This document shows, in pieces, positions 24,590 to 34,329 of a DNA stretch of 64,000 nucleotides (positions within the stretch are counted from its first letter, which is position 1; the number at the start of each line of letters is the position of its first letter). This DNA comes from Lewinellaceae bacterium (lineage in GTDB: Bacteria; Bacteroidota; Bacteroidia; Chitinophagales; Saprospiraceae): assembly GCA_016712415.1 (NCBI GenBank), contig JADJRC010000019.1, positions 1 to 64,000 of the forward strand, in the 5' to 3' direction. Both the position numbers and the translations under genes were made by a program. The notes under the pieces are model-generated. The model saw only the letters and a list, made by a program, of their open reading frames with translations. It made no database searches and had not been told where the DNA came from.

Positions 24590-25999
24590 CTAAAACTGAA
24601 AATAGATAAACTGGCTTCCGTCGAATACGCCGAAGCTCACGATATAGATCAGCATAATGAGTATGGTTGCAAACCGTACATACACCACGCGGTGGTTCAA
24701 CAGGGTGAAATCCGGGTAATATTCCCTGCAATAATCAACCGCAAACAGCGTGCTGACGGCGAGAATTGAAAAGGCGAATATGCCCAGGTCGCCCGTATAC
24801 AGGCTGGCGCCCGGGTTGGTCAATATGGTTGCGATGATATGCGTGGCATCGCTCAAGGTGGCTGCCCTGAAGAAAACCCAGGCAAAACAGGTAAGGGCAA
24901 ATACAAACAACAGGTTGAGCGGTTTGGGGAGTTTCAGCCATTTGATTCCGGCGATTTCGCGTTCCACGATCTGGTAAAGCCCGTGAACAGCGCCCCAAAT
25001 CACAAAGGTCCAGTTGGCGCCGTGCCACAACCCGCTGATTACGAATGTAGTAAACAGGTTGAAGTAATTGCGCGGCTTCGACACCTTGTTGCCGCCCAGG
25101 GGGATGTACAGATAATCCTTAAACCAGGTGGACAGCGAGATATGCCAACGGCTCCAGAACTCCCGGAAGGAAGCGGAAAAATAGGGGCGCCGGAAGTTTT
25201 CCATCAGGTCGAATCCGAACAACTGTGCGCAGCCCACGGCAATAAGAGAGTAGCCCCCAAAATCACAGTAAATCTGCACGGCAAAAAACGCCGTGGCGAC
25301 CAGGTACGACCACCCGGTGTGCATGTCCACGTTGTTGTACACGGCGTCGACGTAGAGCGAAAGCCGGTCGGCCACAACTACTTTCATAAAGAAGCCCCAA
25401 AGCATGATCTTCAGCCCTTTTGAGATCATCTGGTAACTGAAGTGTTTGGGCTGGAAGAACTGCGGCAGGAGGTGCGAGGCCCGTTCGATAGGGCCGGCGA
25501 CGAGTTGCGGGAAGAAACTGACAAAAGCCAGAAAGGCGATCAGGTCGTTGGTCGGGGTGAGTTTTTTGCGGTAAATATCAATCGCATAACTCATCGACTG
25601 AAAGGTGTAAAAACTGATGCCGACGGGCAAAATGATCTTCAGCGAACCCAACTGGATTTGCTGACCGAAAAAGGCAAAGGCGTTGACAAAACTGTCGGTA
25701 AAGAAGTTGTAGTATTTGAAAAAACCGAGCAGACACAGGTTCACACCCATACTTACCAGGAAGAGGAGTTTCTTTTTCTGCGGGTTCTCCTCCCGGTAGA
25801 GCGCCGCGCCGACAAAATAGTCGAGCACGGAACTGAATGCGAGCAGTGCCAGGAACCTGTAATCCCACCATCCGTAAAAGAGATAGCTTGAGGCCAGCAA
25901 AAGCAGGTTGCGCAGCCGCTGATTCCTGTTGGCGACAAACCAGAACAGGAAGAATACAATCGGCAGGAAAATGGCAAAATCAAGCGAATTGAATAGCAT
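24590..25999 (-). CDS. MBOAT-family membrane O-acyltransferase (AlgI/DltB-like)
   Basis: A 469-residue polytopic membrane protein with the AlgI-type start MLFNSLDFAIFLPIVFFLFW, the conserved VAGPIERA loop, the FREFWSRWHISLSTWFKDYLYIPLGG region and the invariant His in SGLWHGANWTFVIWG. MBOAT proteins pass an acyl group, usually acetyl, across the inner membrane to a periplasmic acceptor through an SGNH partner, which is the next gene downstream. In this locus the acceptor is most likely the growing or exported polysaccharide. Length and motif order are normal for the family. Confidence 0.93.
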   Translation of the reverse strand: MLFNSLDFAIFLPIVFFLFWFVANRNQRLRNLLLLASSYLFYGWWDYRFLALLAFSSVLDYFVGAALYREENPQKKKLLFLVSMGVNLCLLGFFKYYNFFTDSFVNAFAFFGQQIQLGSLKIILPVGISFYTFQSMSYAIDIYRKKLTPTNDLIAFLAFVSFFPQLVAGPIERASHLLPQFFQPKHFSYQMISKGLKIMLWGFFMKVVVADRLSLYVDAVYNNVDMHTGWSYLVATAFFAVQIYCDFGGYSLIAVGCAQLFGFDLMENFRRPYFSASFREFWSRWHISLSTWFKDYLYIPLGGNKVSKPRNYFNLFTTFVISGLWHGANWTFVIWGAVHGLYQIVEREIAGIKWLKLPKPLNLLFVFALTCFAWVFFRAATLSDATHIIATILTNPGASLYTGDLGIFAFSILAVSTLFAVDYCREYYPDFTLLNHRVVYVRFATILIMLIYIVSFGVFDGSQFIYFQF

Positions 26000-26012
26000 G
26001 GTACTGCGGCAA

Positions 26013-27065
26013 TCAGTTGTTTAAGGATGAGAGTTCCTGCGGGAGTTTGTTGTTGGTATACCTTTCGGTGATAAATTCATGGAGATAGTCCGTGACGTTT
26101 ACCTTGGTTTCAAGGAGCTGGTCGCGTCTGTTCCTGAATTCCTGCCTGTCCTGCCCGAGTATGTCGTCTATAAGGGCGAACACCTTTTCCGAATCGCTGG
26201 TATTGAAAACCAGGCCGAATTTTTCCTGGTCCTGGCAGTAGCTCCTAGCGATCGTATTGATATAGATGGTCGGGGTGCCCAATACGCCGGCCTCCGAGGC
26301 GATGGTTGCACCTTCGCTCACCACGATAGAAGCATAGCTGAGGGCGTGATGCAGTTTTTCCGGTGCAATTTTTATTTGATAGGGTTTCAGGTCGGGGTCC
26401 AGCGCTTTTTCGGAGGTAATGAAAACCCGCATGTGTTCCGACAGTTTTTTTACCAGTTTCACCTTGTCTTCATTGGTAAGTCCTTTGTGCCCGGCATCGT
26501 GTGTTGCGTTCCACGACACCAGTCGCACGATGGCGTACGGTTCATCGTTTTTCAGCCCGAGCCAGCGGTACAATTCCGGGTTGGGCGTGAAGTAGCGCGG
26601 GTGCAGGTACGCGATTTCGTGGTAGCCCCGGTAGCGGATTTGCTTGGGGCCCAGGTCTTCGGGAAGCACATCCGGGGTAAGAATGGCATCGGTGAAAGGG
26701 CGGTAGAGCACAATTTGCTCCATATTGCCCGAATCTTCGAGCGACAGGTGCTTTTTGCCGAGCAAAAAGGCCGCATGCGCAGCATAGATGGAGCCGTGGC
26801 TGATAAAGAGGTCGGGCTTGAAACGCAGGCCGGTAAAAAACATCTGCACATCAAATTTCAGGAGCCCCCAAATCTTGCCCCAAAGCGTCTTGTAATGCTT
26901 GCCGAAACTCTTGTATTGGAACCCTTCCGCGCGGATAAGTTCCAGTTCAAATTCTTTCTCCCTTGCCGTAAACAATACCTCCGAACCCTCCCTGATGAAG
27001 CGATGGGCGAGGTGTTTGAATAAATGAAGATGGCCGGGATGTCCTATGTCGATCAGAATACGCAT
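26013..27065 (-). CDS. DUF354-family GT-B-like protein
   Basis: A 350-residue cytoplasmic protein starting MRILIDIGHPGHLHLFKHLA, the signature of the DUF354 family, which resembles UDP-N-acetylglucosamine 2-epimerases and other GT-B enzymes. Other family pieces are DLFISHGSIYAAH, SFGKHYKT, and the C-terminal nucleotide-binding segment IVVSEGATIASEAGVLGTPTIY. It overlaps the upstream FemAB-like gene by one base and precedes the MBOAT gene by 13 bases. The biochemical activity of the family is not established; a sugar-nucleotide or glycosyl transfer step is a reasonable guess. Confidence 0.8.
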   Translation of the reverse strand: MRILIDIGHPGHLHLFKHLAHRFIREGSEVLFTAREKEFELELIRAEGFQYKSFGKHYKTLWGKIWGLLKFDVQMFFTGLRFKPDLFISHGSIYAAHAAFLLGKKHLSLEDSGNMEQIVLYRPFTDAILTPDVLPEDLGPKQIRYRGYHEIAYLHPRYFTPNPELYRWLGLKNDEPYAIVRLVSWNATHDAGHKGLTNEDKVKLVKKLSEHMRVFITSEKALDPDLKPYQIKIAPEKLHHALSYASIVVSEGATIASEAGVLGTPTIYINTIARSYCQDQEKFGLVFNTSDSEKVFALIDDILGQDRQEFRNRRDQLLETKVNVTDYLHEFITERYTNNKLPQELSSLNN

Positions 27066-28090
27066 TACTTTAAACTTTGATAAACCTTCAAGCCGATTTT
27101 GCCAACCTGGTAGAGTGATTTGTTCACGACCATTTCATACCTGCCGAAGCAGACCTCGTCGCCGCCGAAACGGGCCTTGAATTCCCGCACACCGTAATCC
27201 TCGTCGGGCCGTCCGGCCCCCATAAAGTCGAAATGATCGAAGCCGTTCCGGTAGCCGTATTCGATTGGCGCCCAGGTAGCCAGTACGCTGGGATGCAAAC
27301 CCTGTGCCAAGCCGTCCTCCCCGCACACATACCATTCGTAAATTACTTTTTCGGCATATACCGGACACATAATCCCGCCGATGACCCTTCCCTCGTGCTT
27401 CACGACGAAAAATTTACCGATGCCCATTTTCCAGAATTTCAGGAACATTTCGGGCGCGGGAAGCGGTTTTTTGACCTTTTCCTTGTACAATTTCTGCAGG
27501 ATACGGTAAAATGCCGCTACCTCCGATTCGGAAGTGGCTTCCGATATTTCAGCGCCTGCTTTCAGGCTCGACTTGATCTGCCGGATCCGGCTGCTGCTCG
27601 CTCTCTTTTTAACGGCGGCCTCCTCGTCGGTCCTGACCAGGTAGTTGAGGTGCGGTTTGAACGTGTATCCGCAGGATTCGAACGTGCTGCGCAGGGCGCC
27701 GGTTTCGAAGAAATTTCTGAACTCCACATAGATCGAACGACCGGCGGCATATCGGGTCAATTCAGAAAGGAGTCGCTTCGTTACCTCCGGGGTATCGGCG
27801 CCTTCGGCAACAAGCGGGCCGCCCCAGACGATCAGCCTGCGGGAAAGCCATGATTTGAGTCCGCCGCCGTTGGTCTGAAATACCCCGAGCAGGGAGCCCA
27901 GTACATTCCCGGCATCATTGATAGCGAGCAGCAGGAACGGCTTGTAGCCCGGAATGCCGTCGATAAACTGAAAAAAAACGGGACTTTGAAAAAAATTACC
28001 GTTGGGATTCTGGCTCAGGAAACGCTCAAAAGCCTTTAGCGACCCACTTTGTTCCAGTTGATCGAAAGTTGCGTAAAGTTTAAGTTGCAT
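27065..28090 (-). CDS. FemAB-like GNAT aminoacyl/acyltransferase
   Basis: A 341-residue protein with a tandem GNAT-like architecture of the FemAB class. It has the FFQSPVFFQFI entry motif near residue 33, SIYVEFRNFFE, the basic helix KKRASSSRIRQIKSSLKAG, then EGRVIGGIMCPVYAEKVIYEW and the DFMGAGRPDEDYGVREFKARFGG end. FemAB enzymes transfer an amino acid from aminoacyl-tRNA to peptidoglycan; relatives in exopolysaccharide loci (including exosortase-linked ones) are thought to decorate glycans or cell-wall acceptors. It is cytoplasmic. No exosortase gene is in the window. Confidence 0.82.
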   Translation of the reverse strand: MQLKLYATFDQLEQSGSLKAFERFLSQNPNGNFFQSPVFFQFIDGIPGYKPFLLLAINDAGNVLGSLLGVFQTNGGGLKSWLSRRLIVWGGPLVAEGADTPEVTKRLLSELTRYAAGRSIYVEFRNFFETGALRSTFESCGYTFKPHLNYLVRTDEEAAVKKRASSSRIRQIKSSLKAGAEISEATSESEVAAFYRILQKLYKEKVKKPLPAPEMFLKFWKMGIGKFFVVKHEGRVIGGIMCPVYAEKVIYEWYVCGEDGLAQGLHPSVLATWAPIEYGYRNGFDHFDFMGAGRPDEDYGVREFKARFGGDEVCFGRYEMVVNKSLYQVGKIGLKVYQSLK

Positions 28091-28104
28091 TGATGTTGAG
28101 TTGA

Positions 28105-29019
28105 TTAAATACTGGTGTAATCAGGTTGTTTTAAAGTGGACCGGACAGCCTGGCCGAAGCCGTTTCTGCTGCCGTTTTTCGTTTTGAAAAACGCCCACAA
28201 TCCGCTGGCCTTTACGGCGAGTTCGTCGGGGCTGCCCGTATCGTTAACGCTCAGGCGTTTGAGCCGGAAAGGGTCTGTATGGACGGTATTGTATCCGAAA
28301 TCCACGGTTATACCGCAATCGTATCCGGCCTCCATGGACAAGGCGATATCCCGTTCCGAATAGTCGCCATTGGGATAGGCGATGGCGTTGATATCGAGGT
28401 GATACTCGTTTTCGAGCATCGTTTTGGCTGTGATGATCTCTTCCCTGGCCTCCGCATCATCGCATTGGGGCAGGCAGGGGTGGAAAATGGTGTGCGCCTG
28501 GAAATCGACAAGCGGTTTCAGGGCCATGATCTGTTCGCGGTTCATTGCCTGTGGTTTTTCAAACTCCGTTTCCGGGCTAAACCCGGCTTTTTGCAGGCGG
28601 TTTAGTTTTTCCCGGTTGGGCAGGCGTTTCAGGGCAGATTTCGGCACCTCCGGGTGTTTGAAGGTAAACCAGAAATGCCTGTTGGTATTGATGATCCCGG
28701 CACACAGGAAGATGGTGACCGGAACGCGGTAGCGCTCCAGCAGGGTTTTGAGGGCATAGTTGCCGATATGGCCGTCGTCGAATGTGAGGATCAGCGATTT
28801 GGGCGGCAGTTTCCGGCTGTTCTTCTCCCGGCAGGCTTTGATATAATCGCCGAGGGCAATGATATTGTAGTGCGCCGAAAGAAATTCCAGGTTTTTTTCA
28901 AAGGCTTCCGGTTCGATATCGTGGTACAGGAGGATGGTCACCCTGTTGCGCTGCACGAGTTCACGAAATAAAAAAGGCAGCCCCGAATAACGGAGCATCT
29001 TGAATAACAGGTTCTTCAT
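28105..29019 (-). CDS. polysaccharide deacetylase (NodB domain)
   Basis: A 304-residue protein with VTILLYHDIEPE, the catalytic LILTFDDGHIGN, the metal His motif VDFQAHTIFHPCLP, and the IAYPNGDYSERD motif typical of the NodB barrel. The ATG at 29019 (MKNLLFKMLRYSG) is chosen; upstream codons back to 29169 translate into antisense-like sequence overlapping asnB and are not believed. The N-terminal hydrophobic/basic stretch could associate with the membrane, but no cleavable signal is clear. It lies 13 bases after asnB, in the same direction. Confidence 0.87.
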   Translation of the reverse strand: MKNLLFKMLRYSGLPFLFRELVQRNRVTILLYHDIEPEAFEKNLEFLSAHYNIIALGDYIKACREKNSRKLPPKSLILTFDDGHIGNYALKTLLERYRVPVTIFLCAGIINTNRHFWFTFKHPEVPKSALKRLPNREKLNRLQKAGFSPETEFEKPQAMNREQIMALKPLVDFQAHTIFHPCLPQCDDAEAREEIITAKTMLENEYHLDINAIAYPNGDYSERDIALSMEAGYDCGITVDFGYNTVHTDPFRLKRLSVNDTGSPDELAVKASGLWAFFKTKNGSRNGFGQAVRSTLKQPDYTSI

Positions 29020-29032
29020 GTGTCCGGCAGGC

Positions 29033-30886
29033 TTAGTCAATAAATGTGTTGAACCACCTTTCCATATGTATCCATTTCCAGATCTCCTTGCCGTGGTTTC
29101 CTTTCCTGTCCAGGTGTTTGGCGTACAGGTCCTGTACTTTTTTGGCATCGACCAGTCCCCGGGAAGCAAATGCCGGGGAGTTAATGATGTCGTTGATGTA
29201 TTTCTGAAAGATGGGCGTTCGGAACCACTCGTCGTGCGGCGTGCCGAAACCGATTTTGTCCCGGCGCATCCTTATTTTTTCGGGTAATCGTCCCTTCATG
29301 GCTTCCCGGAGGATGTGTTTGGTCATACCCTCGTTGATAATGAGGTCGTCGTCGAGCGAAAGGGTGCTTTCCACCAGCCGGTGATCGAGGAAAGGTACCC
29401 GGGCTTCTATGGAAAACCACATGGAATTCCGGTCTTCCCATTTCAAAAGGTGTTCCAGTTTGTACTCGAAATGGTTGATCAGCGCATCCTGAAGCGACAG
29501 GGAGCCGTACAGTTCGCTTGCAATGGATGTATTTTCCGAGGCATGGGCATTGTAAAAATCAGAATCGATATAACCGTACTCCATGGCCCGCGCCCTGGCG
29601 CGCAGACCTGCGGGCAACATGAACAGGATATAACTGAGTATACCCATGAATGCGGAATGTTTCAGGTAGTAATGGGTCATCTCGGAGGCCAGTTTGCCGA
29701 CACGTCCCTTCCGCAGCAGATTCTTGAAGTGGAATCCGAAGAAGTAGTGGTAACCGGCCAACATTTCGTCGGCGCCCTGACCATCAAGGGTGACGGTGAC
29801 ATTTTGCCGGGCCAGTTCCATCACCTTGTACTGGGCGTACGGCCCGGTTCCCGCGATGGGTTCCGCATGCGCCCGGACGATGGAGTCGATATCAGCCATC
29901 AGGGTATGTTCGTCCGGCTGCACAAAGTGCATATTTTTCAGTTGCGGGCGGTACAGGTCGATGAACTTCGATTCGTCGCCGTATTTCCCGTCGCCATACA
30001 CCGCCGAGAAGGTGTGTACGTCGTCTTTTTTAAAGTCTTGTACCAGGGTGGAGACGATACTGGACGAGTCCAGTCCGCCGCTCAGACAAACACCTATCGG
30101 CACATCGCTGCGCAGCCTGATGTTGATGGATTCCTGGAAGGCTTCCCTGAATTCTTCCGGGTTTTTATAGGGTCTTCTCAGCTCGTATTTCAGGTTGTAC
30201 CATTTCTTTGTGATGAATGGCTCCTTTTTGCGTATCCGGTCGGGCGCGACCCTCATTTTGATCGAGTGGCCGTGGTTGAGTTTTTTGATCTCCTTAAAAA
30301 ACGTGCCTTCGTTCTGGTCGGTCCGGTTGAACACGAGAAAGTCGAACAGGGCATCGTTGTCGGGCGTCGGTTTTTTTCCCATAACAGCCAACAGGGAAGG
30401 TATCTCGGAGGCGAACATAAAGCGTTCATCCTCAATGATATAGTAGAACGGCTTCTTGCCGTACCGGTCCCTGGCGCCGAACAATACCTTTTCCACGCGG
30501 TCGTAGATCACAAAGGCCCACATACCGTTGAGGAGGTGCAACATATCTTCACCCCACTCGATATAAGCGGTAAGCAGTACCTCTGTATCGGTTTTTGTAC
30601 GGAAAGTATACCCCCTTATTTTGAGTTCTTCCCGCAGTTCCACGTAGTTGAATATCTCCCCATTGAAGATCATCACGTAGCGACCATCATGTGAAAACAT
30701 GGGTTGGTGCCCGTCGGTGCTCAGGTCGATGATACTAAGGCGTACAAACCCGAACCCGATGTTGTCTTCCATAAAGGTGCCGTCGTCGTTAGGGCCGCGA
30801 TGCTTCATTTCCCGCATCATGGCCCTTATCTGGTCTTCGTCGACCCTTGAGCGGTTCAGATTGATTATTCCGGATATGCCACACAT
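29033..30886 (-). CDS. asnB: asparagine synthase (glutamine-hydrolysing)
   Basis: A 617-residue two-domain enzyme. The N-terminal glutaminase domain begins MCGISGIINLN, with the nucleophilic Cys2 after Met removal, followed by MKHRGPNDDG and FNGEIFNY. The C-terminal ATP-pyrophosphatase domain carries the PP-loop CLSGGLDSSS near residue 265 and VTLDGQGADEMLAGY. It makes an amide from a carboxylate using glutamine and ATP. Inside a polysaccharide locus it may amidate a uronic acid or supply an amidated amino acid for decoration rather than make free asparagine. All key residues are present, unlike in the second copy at 35536-37305. Confidence 0.93.
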   Translation of the reverse strand: MCGISGIINLNRSRVDEDQIRAMMREMKHRGPNDDGTFMEDNIGFGFVRLSIIDLSTDGHQPMFSHDGRYVMIFNGEIFNYVELREELKIRGYTFRTKTDTEVLLTAYIEWGEDMLHLLNGMWAFVIYDRVEKVLFGARDRYGKKPFYYIIEDERFMFASEIPSLLAVMGKKPTPDNDALFDFLVFNRTDQNEGTFFKEIKKLNHGHSIKMRVAPDRIRKKEPFITKKWYNLKYELRRPYKNPEEFREAFQESINIRLRSDVPIGVCLSGGLDSSSIVSTLVQDFKKDDVHTFSAVYGDGKYGDESKFIDLYRPQLKNMHFVQPDEHTLMADIDSIVRAHAEPIAGTGPYAQYKVMELARQNVTVTLDGQGADEMLAGYHYFFGFHFKNLLRKGRVGKLASEMTHYYLKHSAFMGILSYILFMLPAGLRARARAMEYGYIDSDFYNAHASENTSIASELYGSLSLQDALINHFEYKLEHLLKWEDRNSMWFSIEARVPFLDHRLVESTLSLDDDLIINEGMTKHILREAMKGRLPEKIRMRRDKIGFGTPHDEWFRTPIFQKYINDIINSPAFASRGLVDAKKVQDLYAKHLDRKGNHGKEIWKWIHMERWFNTFID

Positions 30887-30889
30887 AAT

Positions 30890-31918
30890 TTATTGATTCA
30901 CCTGGTTTGTATTAACGTTAACGGACGACATGCTGCGCTGTCTGTCCGCATTCAAAAGTTGATCATAAACGCCCATCAGGCGCCGGGCAATGGCCTGCGC
31001 GTCGAGTCCGAGCGACAACAGGCGCTCCCGTCCGTTGGTGCGGCCATGTTTTACGGAAAACTCCAGAGCCCTGGACAGAGGTACCGCAAAATCGGCCGGG
31101 TCAAAACCGCCGACGCCGCATCCCTGTGTGCCGCGAACCACCCAGGCTGCATCACCCACATCGGTTACGACGGTTGGGCAGTTGCAGGCCATGGCTTCCT
31201 TTACAACGTTGGGCGAACCCTCGGAGAAAGAGCACAACACGAATACGTTTGCCGAATTCAGGTATTTAACCACGAGATCGTGCGAAACGTCGTACCGGGC
31301 GATCAGCTCCACATCGGGGCGGTTCAGCAGTTTGGTAGCGGCTTCCGCCAGCGCATAGTTTTTATTGACATTTGCCGGGTCGCCCAGAAACAGGACATAC
31401 TTTTTGTCCGGATCAAGCCCCAGCTCTTCGCGGTATCCCTGTTCATTGATGGCAAACTGGTCGAGTCTGACACCGTTGGGGATCAGGTGGGTGATATTTT
31501 TCCGCCGTACGAGTTTTTCCAGGTTCGGCGACTTGCAAATGATCGCCTGAACAAAGGGCTGGACTGCCTTGCCCAGCCACACCAGCATACTGCTCCTGAA
31601 ATCGCGTTTTCCGAGTCCTACATGCGCGCCGTTGAGATCATCGCCCATGTACGACAGGACTACCGGCGTTGAGCCGGCTGCCAGAACGGCCACCCACCCG
31701 CAAAGGGAATAATGCGCGTGGATGATATCTGCCGGATGCTCTTTCAGGTAACGCTTCAGCGGACCGGCGTTTTTCAGATAGTTCAGGGCGCCTTTTCCTT
31801 TGATAAGATAATAGGAAACCTCAATGCCTTCTGCGACAAGGGAATCGCCCTGCGACTTGATAAACGGAGCAATGTCGTAGTAATCATTATTACCACTGAC
31901 TACAAATAATACCTTCAT
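30890..31918 (-). CDS. glycosyltransferase, GT4-type (GT-B fold)
   Basis: A 342-residue transferase: N-terminal half MKVLFVVSGNNDYYDI through ADIIHAHYSLCGWVAVL, then HLIPNGVRLDQF, and the donor-binding signature VFVLCSFSEGSPNVVKEAMACNCP (the EX7E motif) in the C-terminal half. It adds one sugar to a lipid-linked intermediate at the cytoplasmic face. Donor and linkage cannot be told. It ends three bases before asnB and starts three bases after the ATP-grasp gene, so it is part of a tight block. The last about 15 residues are Asn/Val/Ser-rich and probably unstructured. Confidence 0.9.
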   Translation of the reverse strand: MKVLFVVSGNNDYYDIAPFIKSQGDSLVAEGIEVSYYLIKGKGALNYLKNAGPLKRYLKEHPADIIHAHYSLCGWVAVLAAGSTPVVLSYMGDDLNGAHVGLGKRDFRSSMLVWLGKAVQPFVQAIICKSPNLEKLVRRKNITHLIPNGVRLDQFAINEQGYREELGLDPDKKYVLFLGDPANVNKNYALAEAATKLLNRPDVELIARYDVSHDLVVKYLNSANVFVLCSFSEGSPNVVKEAMACNCPTVVTDVGDAAWVVRGTQGCGVGGFDPADFAVPLSRALEFSVKHGRTNGRERLLSLGLDAQAIARRLMGVYDQLLNADRQRSMSSVNVNTNQVNQ

Positions 31919-31921
31919 GGA

Positions 31922-32995
31922 TTAGCTTACTGGCTGATGTACATTGTTGAGAATTTCGATAAAATGTTCCAGTCGGAGCAGGTAGGAATGGTGCCGGTTG
32001 AAATCGCCGGCCTCAAACACCCATGTTCCGTCGAGCAGGCGATACCGGCCGGGTACGCCGTCGACCAGCATCTGATAGGGGTCTGACTGTCCGAAAGTGC
32101 ACTGCATTTCGTTGACGAGATAACGCCCGTCTGCAGATTCGAAGATGTCGACGGATTGCGACAGGAAGTGTCGTTTATCGGTAACCCGCATGACAAAGTC
32201 GAGCAGGGGAAAGGGCGGGTTTTCATATCCTTTGATGAGGCTCCCGCTGGCCTTTTCACCCTTGACCATTTTTTTATGGGCAAAAAAGGAATCGCCGATG
32301 CGCACACAACGCCACTCATAGGAATGTTCGATATACTCCTGGAGGATCACGTAGTCCTTTTGGATTTCCGACCGCTCCACTTTGTACTGGTTGAGTTTGG
32401 CCATGAACTCCTGTGGCCGCATCATTTTTTTAAGGGCGCGTACGATCAGGCCTTTTTTTTGCAGGTTCGGGCCGGTGCTTCGGGCAGAGCCTTTGCCTGA
32501 AAAGGTGTTCCGGACATAGTCGAGGGCAGCGTCCCGTGTCTTTAAAACGGTAACACCCCTGCCGGAGGCGCCGACGTTGGTTTTGCCGACCAGGGGAAGC
32601 GCGGACTGTTCAACGAAGGCCAGGGCCTCTTCTTCCAGGTAAAACACCTTTGTTGCAGGGTGTGGTATTTTATTGGCGGCAAGCCAGTACGAGAGGTATT
32701 TTTTGTTTTCGTATACCTGGATCTCTTCCATGGACGGGTATACGGGGATGCCGCAAACAGTGTTGAGGATGTTCACCCGCTCGTCGTACATGCTCTTATA
32801 TGCATTGGTAACGCCGGGGGGCATCGCCAGGAGCCCGTCGAAAGCGCCGTTGGCTATGCGCCCGAACCAGTCCGCATGGTCGATGTCAATTGATTCCCAT
32901 TCTACCAGATCGCTCATTTCTGTACATACCGTTTCCCAGCGGCGGTAGTCTTCGTCAATATCGGTTTTTAATATAGCGAGCCTGAGTTTTTTCAT
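31922..32995 (-). CDS. ATP-grasp domain protein
   Basis: A 357-residue protein with an ATP-grasp fold: GIPVYPSMEEIQVYENKKYL (pre-ATP-grasp domain), the nucleotide Lys and glycine loop PLVGKTNVGASGRGV near residue 136, VILQEYIEH, and the metal-binding VNEMQCTFGQSDPYQM near 300. Such ligases join a carboxylate to an amine or thiol with ATP. Together with asnB and the FemAB/GNAT genes, it suggests amide-linked amino acid or similar decoration of the glycan (inference). The ATG at 32995 fits the beta-strand start MKKLRLAILKTDI. Confidence 0.85.
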   Translation of the reverse strand: MKKLRLAILKTDIDEDYRRWETVCTEMSDLVEWESIDIDHADWFGRIANGAFDGLLAMPPGVTNAYKSMYDERVNILNTVCGIPVYPSMEEIQVYENKKYLSYWLAANKIPHPATKVFYLEEEALAFVEQSALPLVGKTNVGASGRGVTVLKTRDAALDYVRNTFSGKGSARSTGPNLQKKGLIVRALKKMMRPQEFMAKLNQYKVERSEIQKDYVILQEYIEHSYEWRCVRIGDSFFAHKKMVKGEKASGSLIKGYENPPFPLLDFVMRVTDKRHFLSQSVDIFESADGRYLVNEMQCTFGQSDPYQMLVDGVPGRYRLLDGTWVFEAGDFNRHHSYLLRLEHFIEILNNVHQPVS

Positions 32996-33049
32996 AAGTG
33001 ATGCTATGGACAGTGTGATGTTGGTTTAGGCATAAATGCGCTGCATGGG

Positions 33050-34285
33050 TCAAAACCCGGTGCATTCCAGGGCGGATATAAAATCGTTGGTGACGGAAGG
33101 GTTTACCAGAAAAAAGAAACTGTTTATGAATGCTTCTTTGGTCAGGGAAACCGGATTGGGCGGACTACCCTGATCCATTCTTACCCATAACCGTGCCTGT
33201 TGAAGGGTCGGCTTTAACTTTCCCCTGTATATCCGGATCAGGTTGCTGTTGGATCGCGCTGTTTTTTCCAGTTTTGATTTTATGATGAAACCAATATTCG
33301 AATAACTGGAAATAAAGATTTTGTTCAGTTCATAATCCACATTGGTCATATCGGCCTTATAGGCTTCGCCTCCTTTTCCGAAATCAATTTTGGAAATCTT
33401 ATTTTCGCACATCCACTGCCCGATAAAGTACATTAATGCTTTGCCGGGGCTGTATTTTCCATAATCCGGGTCATAAGCCTGAGAGTGTCCGACCAGAGCA
33501 TTTTCCTGGTGGAGCGCAATGTTAAAGGCAATGCGCTCGGTTCCGACACGGATCGAAAACCGGTGCAGCAGCCCGTCTTCAGCCCACGCGCGGAAGCAAC
33601 CTTTGGCCAGGTCTACGAACTTCGGACTGTCGTATTTAGATGGGGTAGGGGTGCCGGTCCATCGTTTGGTGTGACATGCGCAAAATTCCTCCGTCCAGGC
33701 ATCCAGATCGGTATCATCGGAAAAAACCTCGAATTCGGCGGATTGCTGCTTTTTCAGGCGGTTCACGTAATACCGCATGTTTTTCATCTTGTTGAACCGG
33801 TCCAGTACTTCCTTCGGTGTCTCGCATACCGGTGCGGGGCACACCGAATGTTTGGATAGTTCCCAAAACACCTCGCTTTGCTTTCCCGTCTCGGCGAATA
33901 CATCCATATAAGAAGCCCACGACGGTTGATAGTTCAACTTCAGTGACCAGTCGTTCTTTTTAACGGCATCCAGGAAAATCCTGAAAACAGATTGGATCGC
34001 CTTTTTATCGCAGTTTTTGCTGATGGTAAAGAAGTTGTAATCGGACTTGATATCACTCAGGAAAACAAGCGTACCGTTGTCATTTTTGAAAAATGTGGCC
34101 GCGACCAATTTTTCATTGTCGAAAAAACTGCACAGCACCAGATACTCAGCGTTCGCGCCGGCGAGATACTGAAGGAAACTGGGCGATTGAAAAGGAGATG
34201 GGTGAATACTGTTAAGCCATAGCTCCGAATAGCTGTCCCAAAACCGCTGGTCGGGATAGTCGTGTGTAACAGATAGATCAATCAT
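33050..34285 (-). CDS. CelD/BcsL-type GNAT acyltransferase
   Basis: A 411-residue GNAT-family protein of the CelD/BcsL (Acetyltransf_6) type. SPFQSPSFLQYL, the basic helix YYVNRLKKQQSAEFEVF, ERIAFNIALHQENALVGHSQAYDP, and the signature GKALMYFIGQWMCENKISKI then DFGKGGEAYK are diagnostic. Members modify exopolysaccharides such as cellulose or are otherwise involved in their synthesis. It has a close paralogue immediately upstream (34330-35488), sharing among other things the DF/GKGGEAYK-type end and the NDWSLKLNYQPSWASYMDVF segment, so the two are a tandem duplicate. Confidence 0.85.
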   Translation of the reverse strand: MIDLSVTHDYPDQRFWDSYSELWLNSIHPSPFQSPSFLQYLAGANAEYLVLCSFFDNEKLVAATFFKNDNGTLVFLSDIKSDYNFFTISKNCDKKAIQSVFRIFLDAVKKNDWSLKLNYQPSWASYMDVFAETGKQSEVFWELSKHSVCPAPVCETPKEVLDRFNKMKNMRYYVNRLKKQQSAEFEVFSDDTDLDAWTEEFCACHTKRWTGTPTPSKYDSPKFVDLAKGCFRAWAEDGLLHRFSIRVGTERIAFNIALHQENALVGHSQAYDPDYGKYSPGKALMYFIGQWMCENKISKIDFGKGGEAYKADMTNVDYELNKIFISSYSNIGFIIKSKLEKTARSNSNLIRIYRGKLKPTLQQARLWVRMDQGSPPNPVSLTKEAFINSFFFLVNPSVTNDFISALECTGF

Positions 34286-34329
34286 CAGAGGCGTATTTAG
34301 AGGGGGGTATTAAAGTATATTTGTATTGA

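Noticed and set aside
29315..30694. 459-codon plus-strand open frame
   Set aside because: It lies antisense within asnB, has no recognisable domain, and its composition mirrors the opposite-strand coding sequence. Similar long antisense frames over the DUF354, GT4, Wzc-like and S10 peptidase genes were rejected for the same reason.
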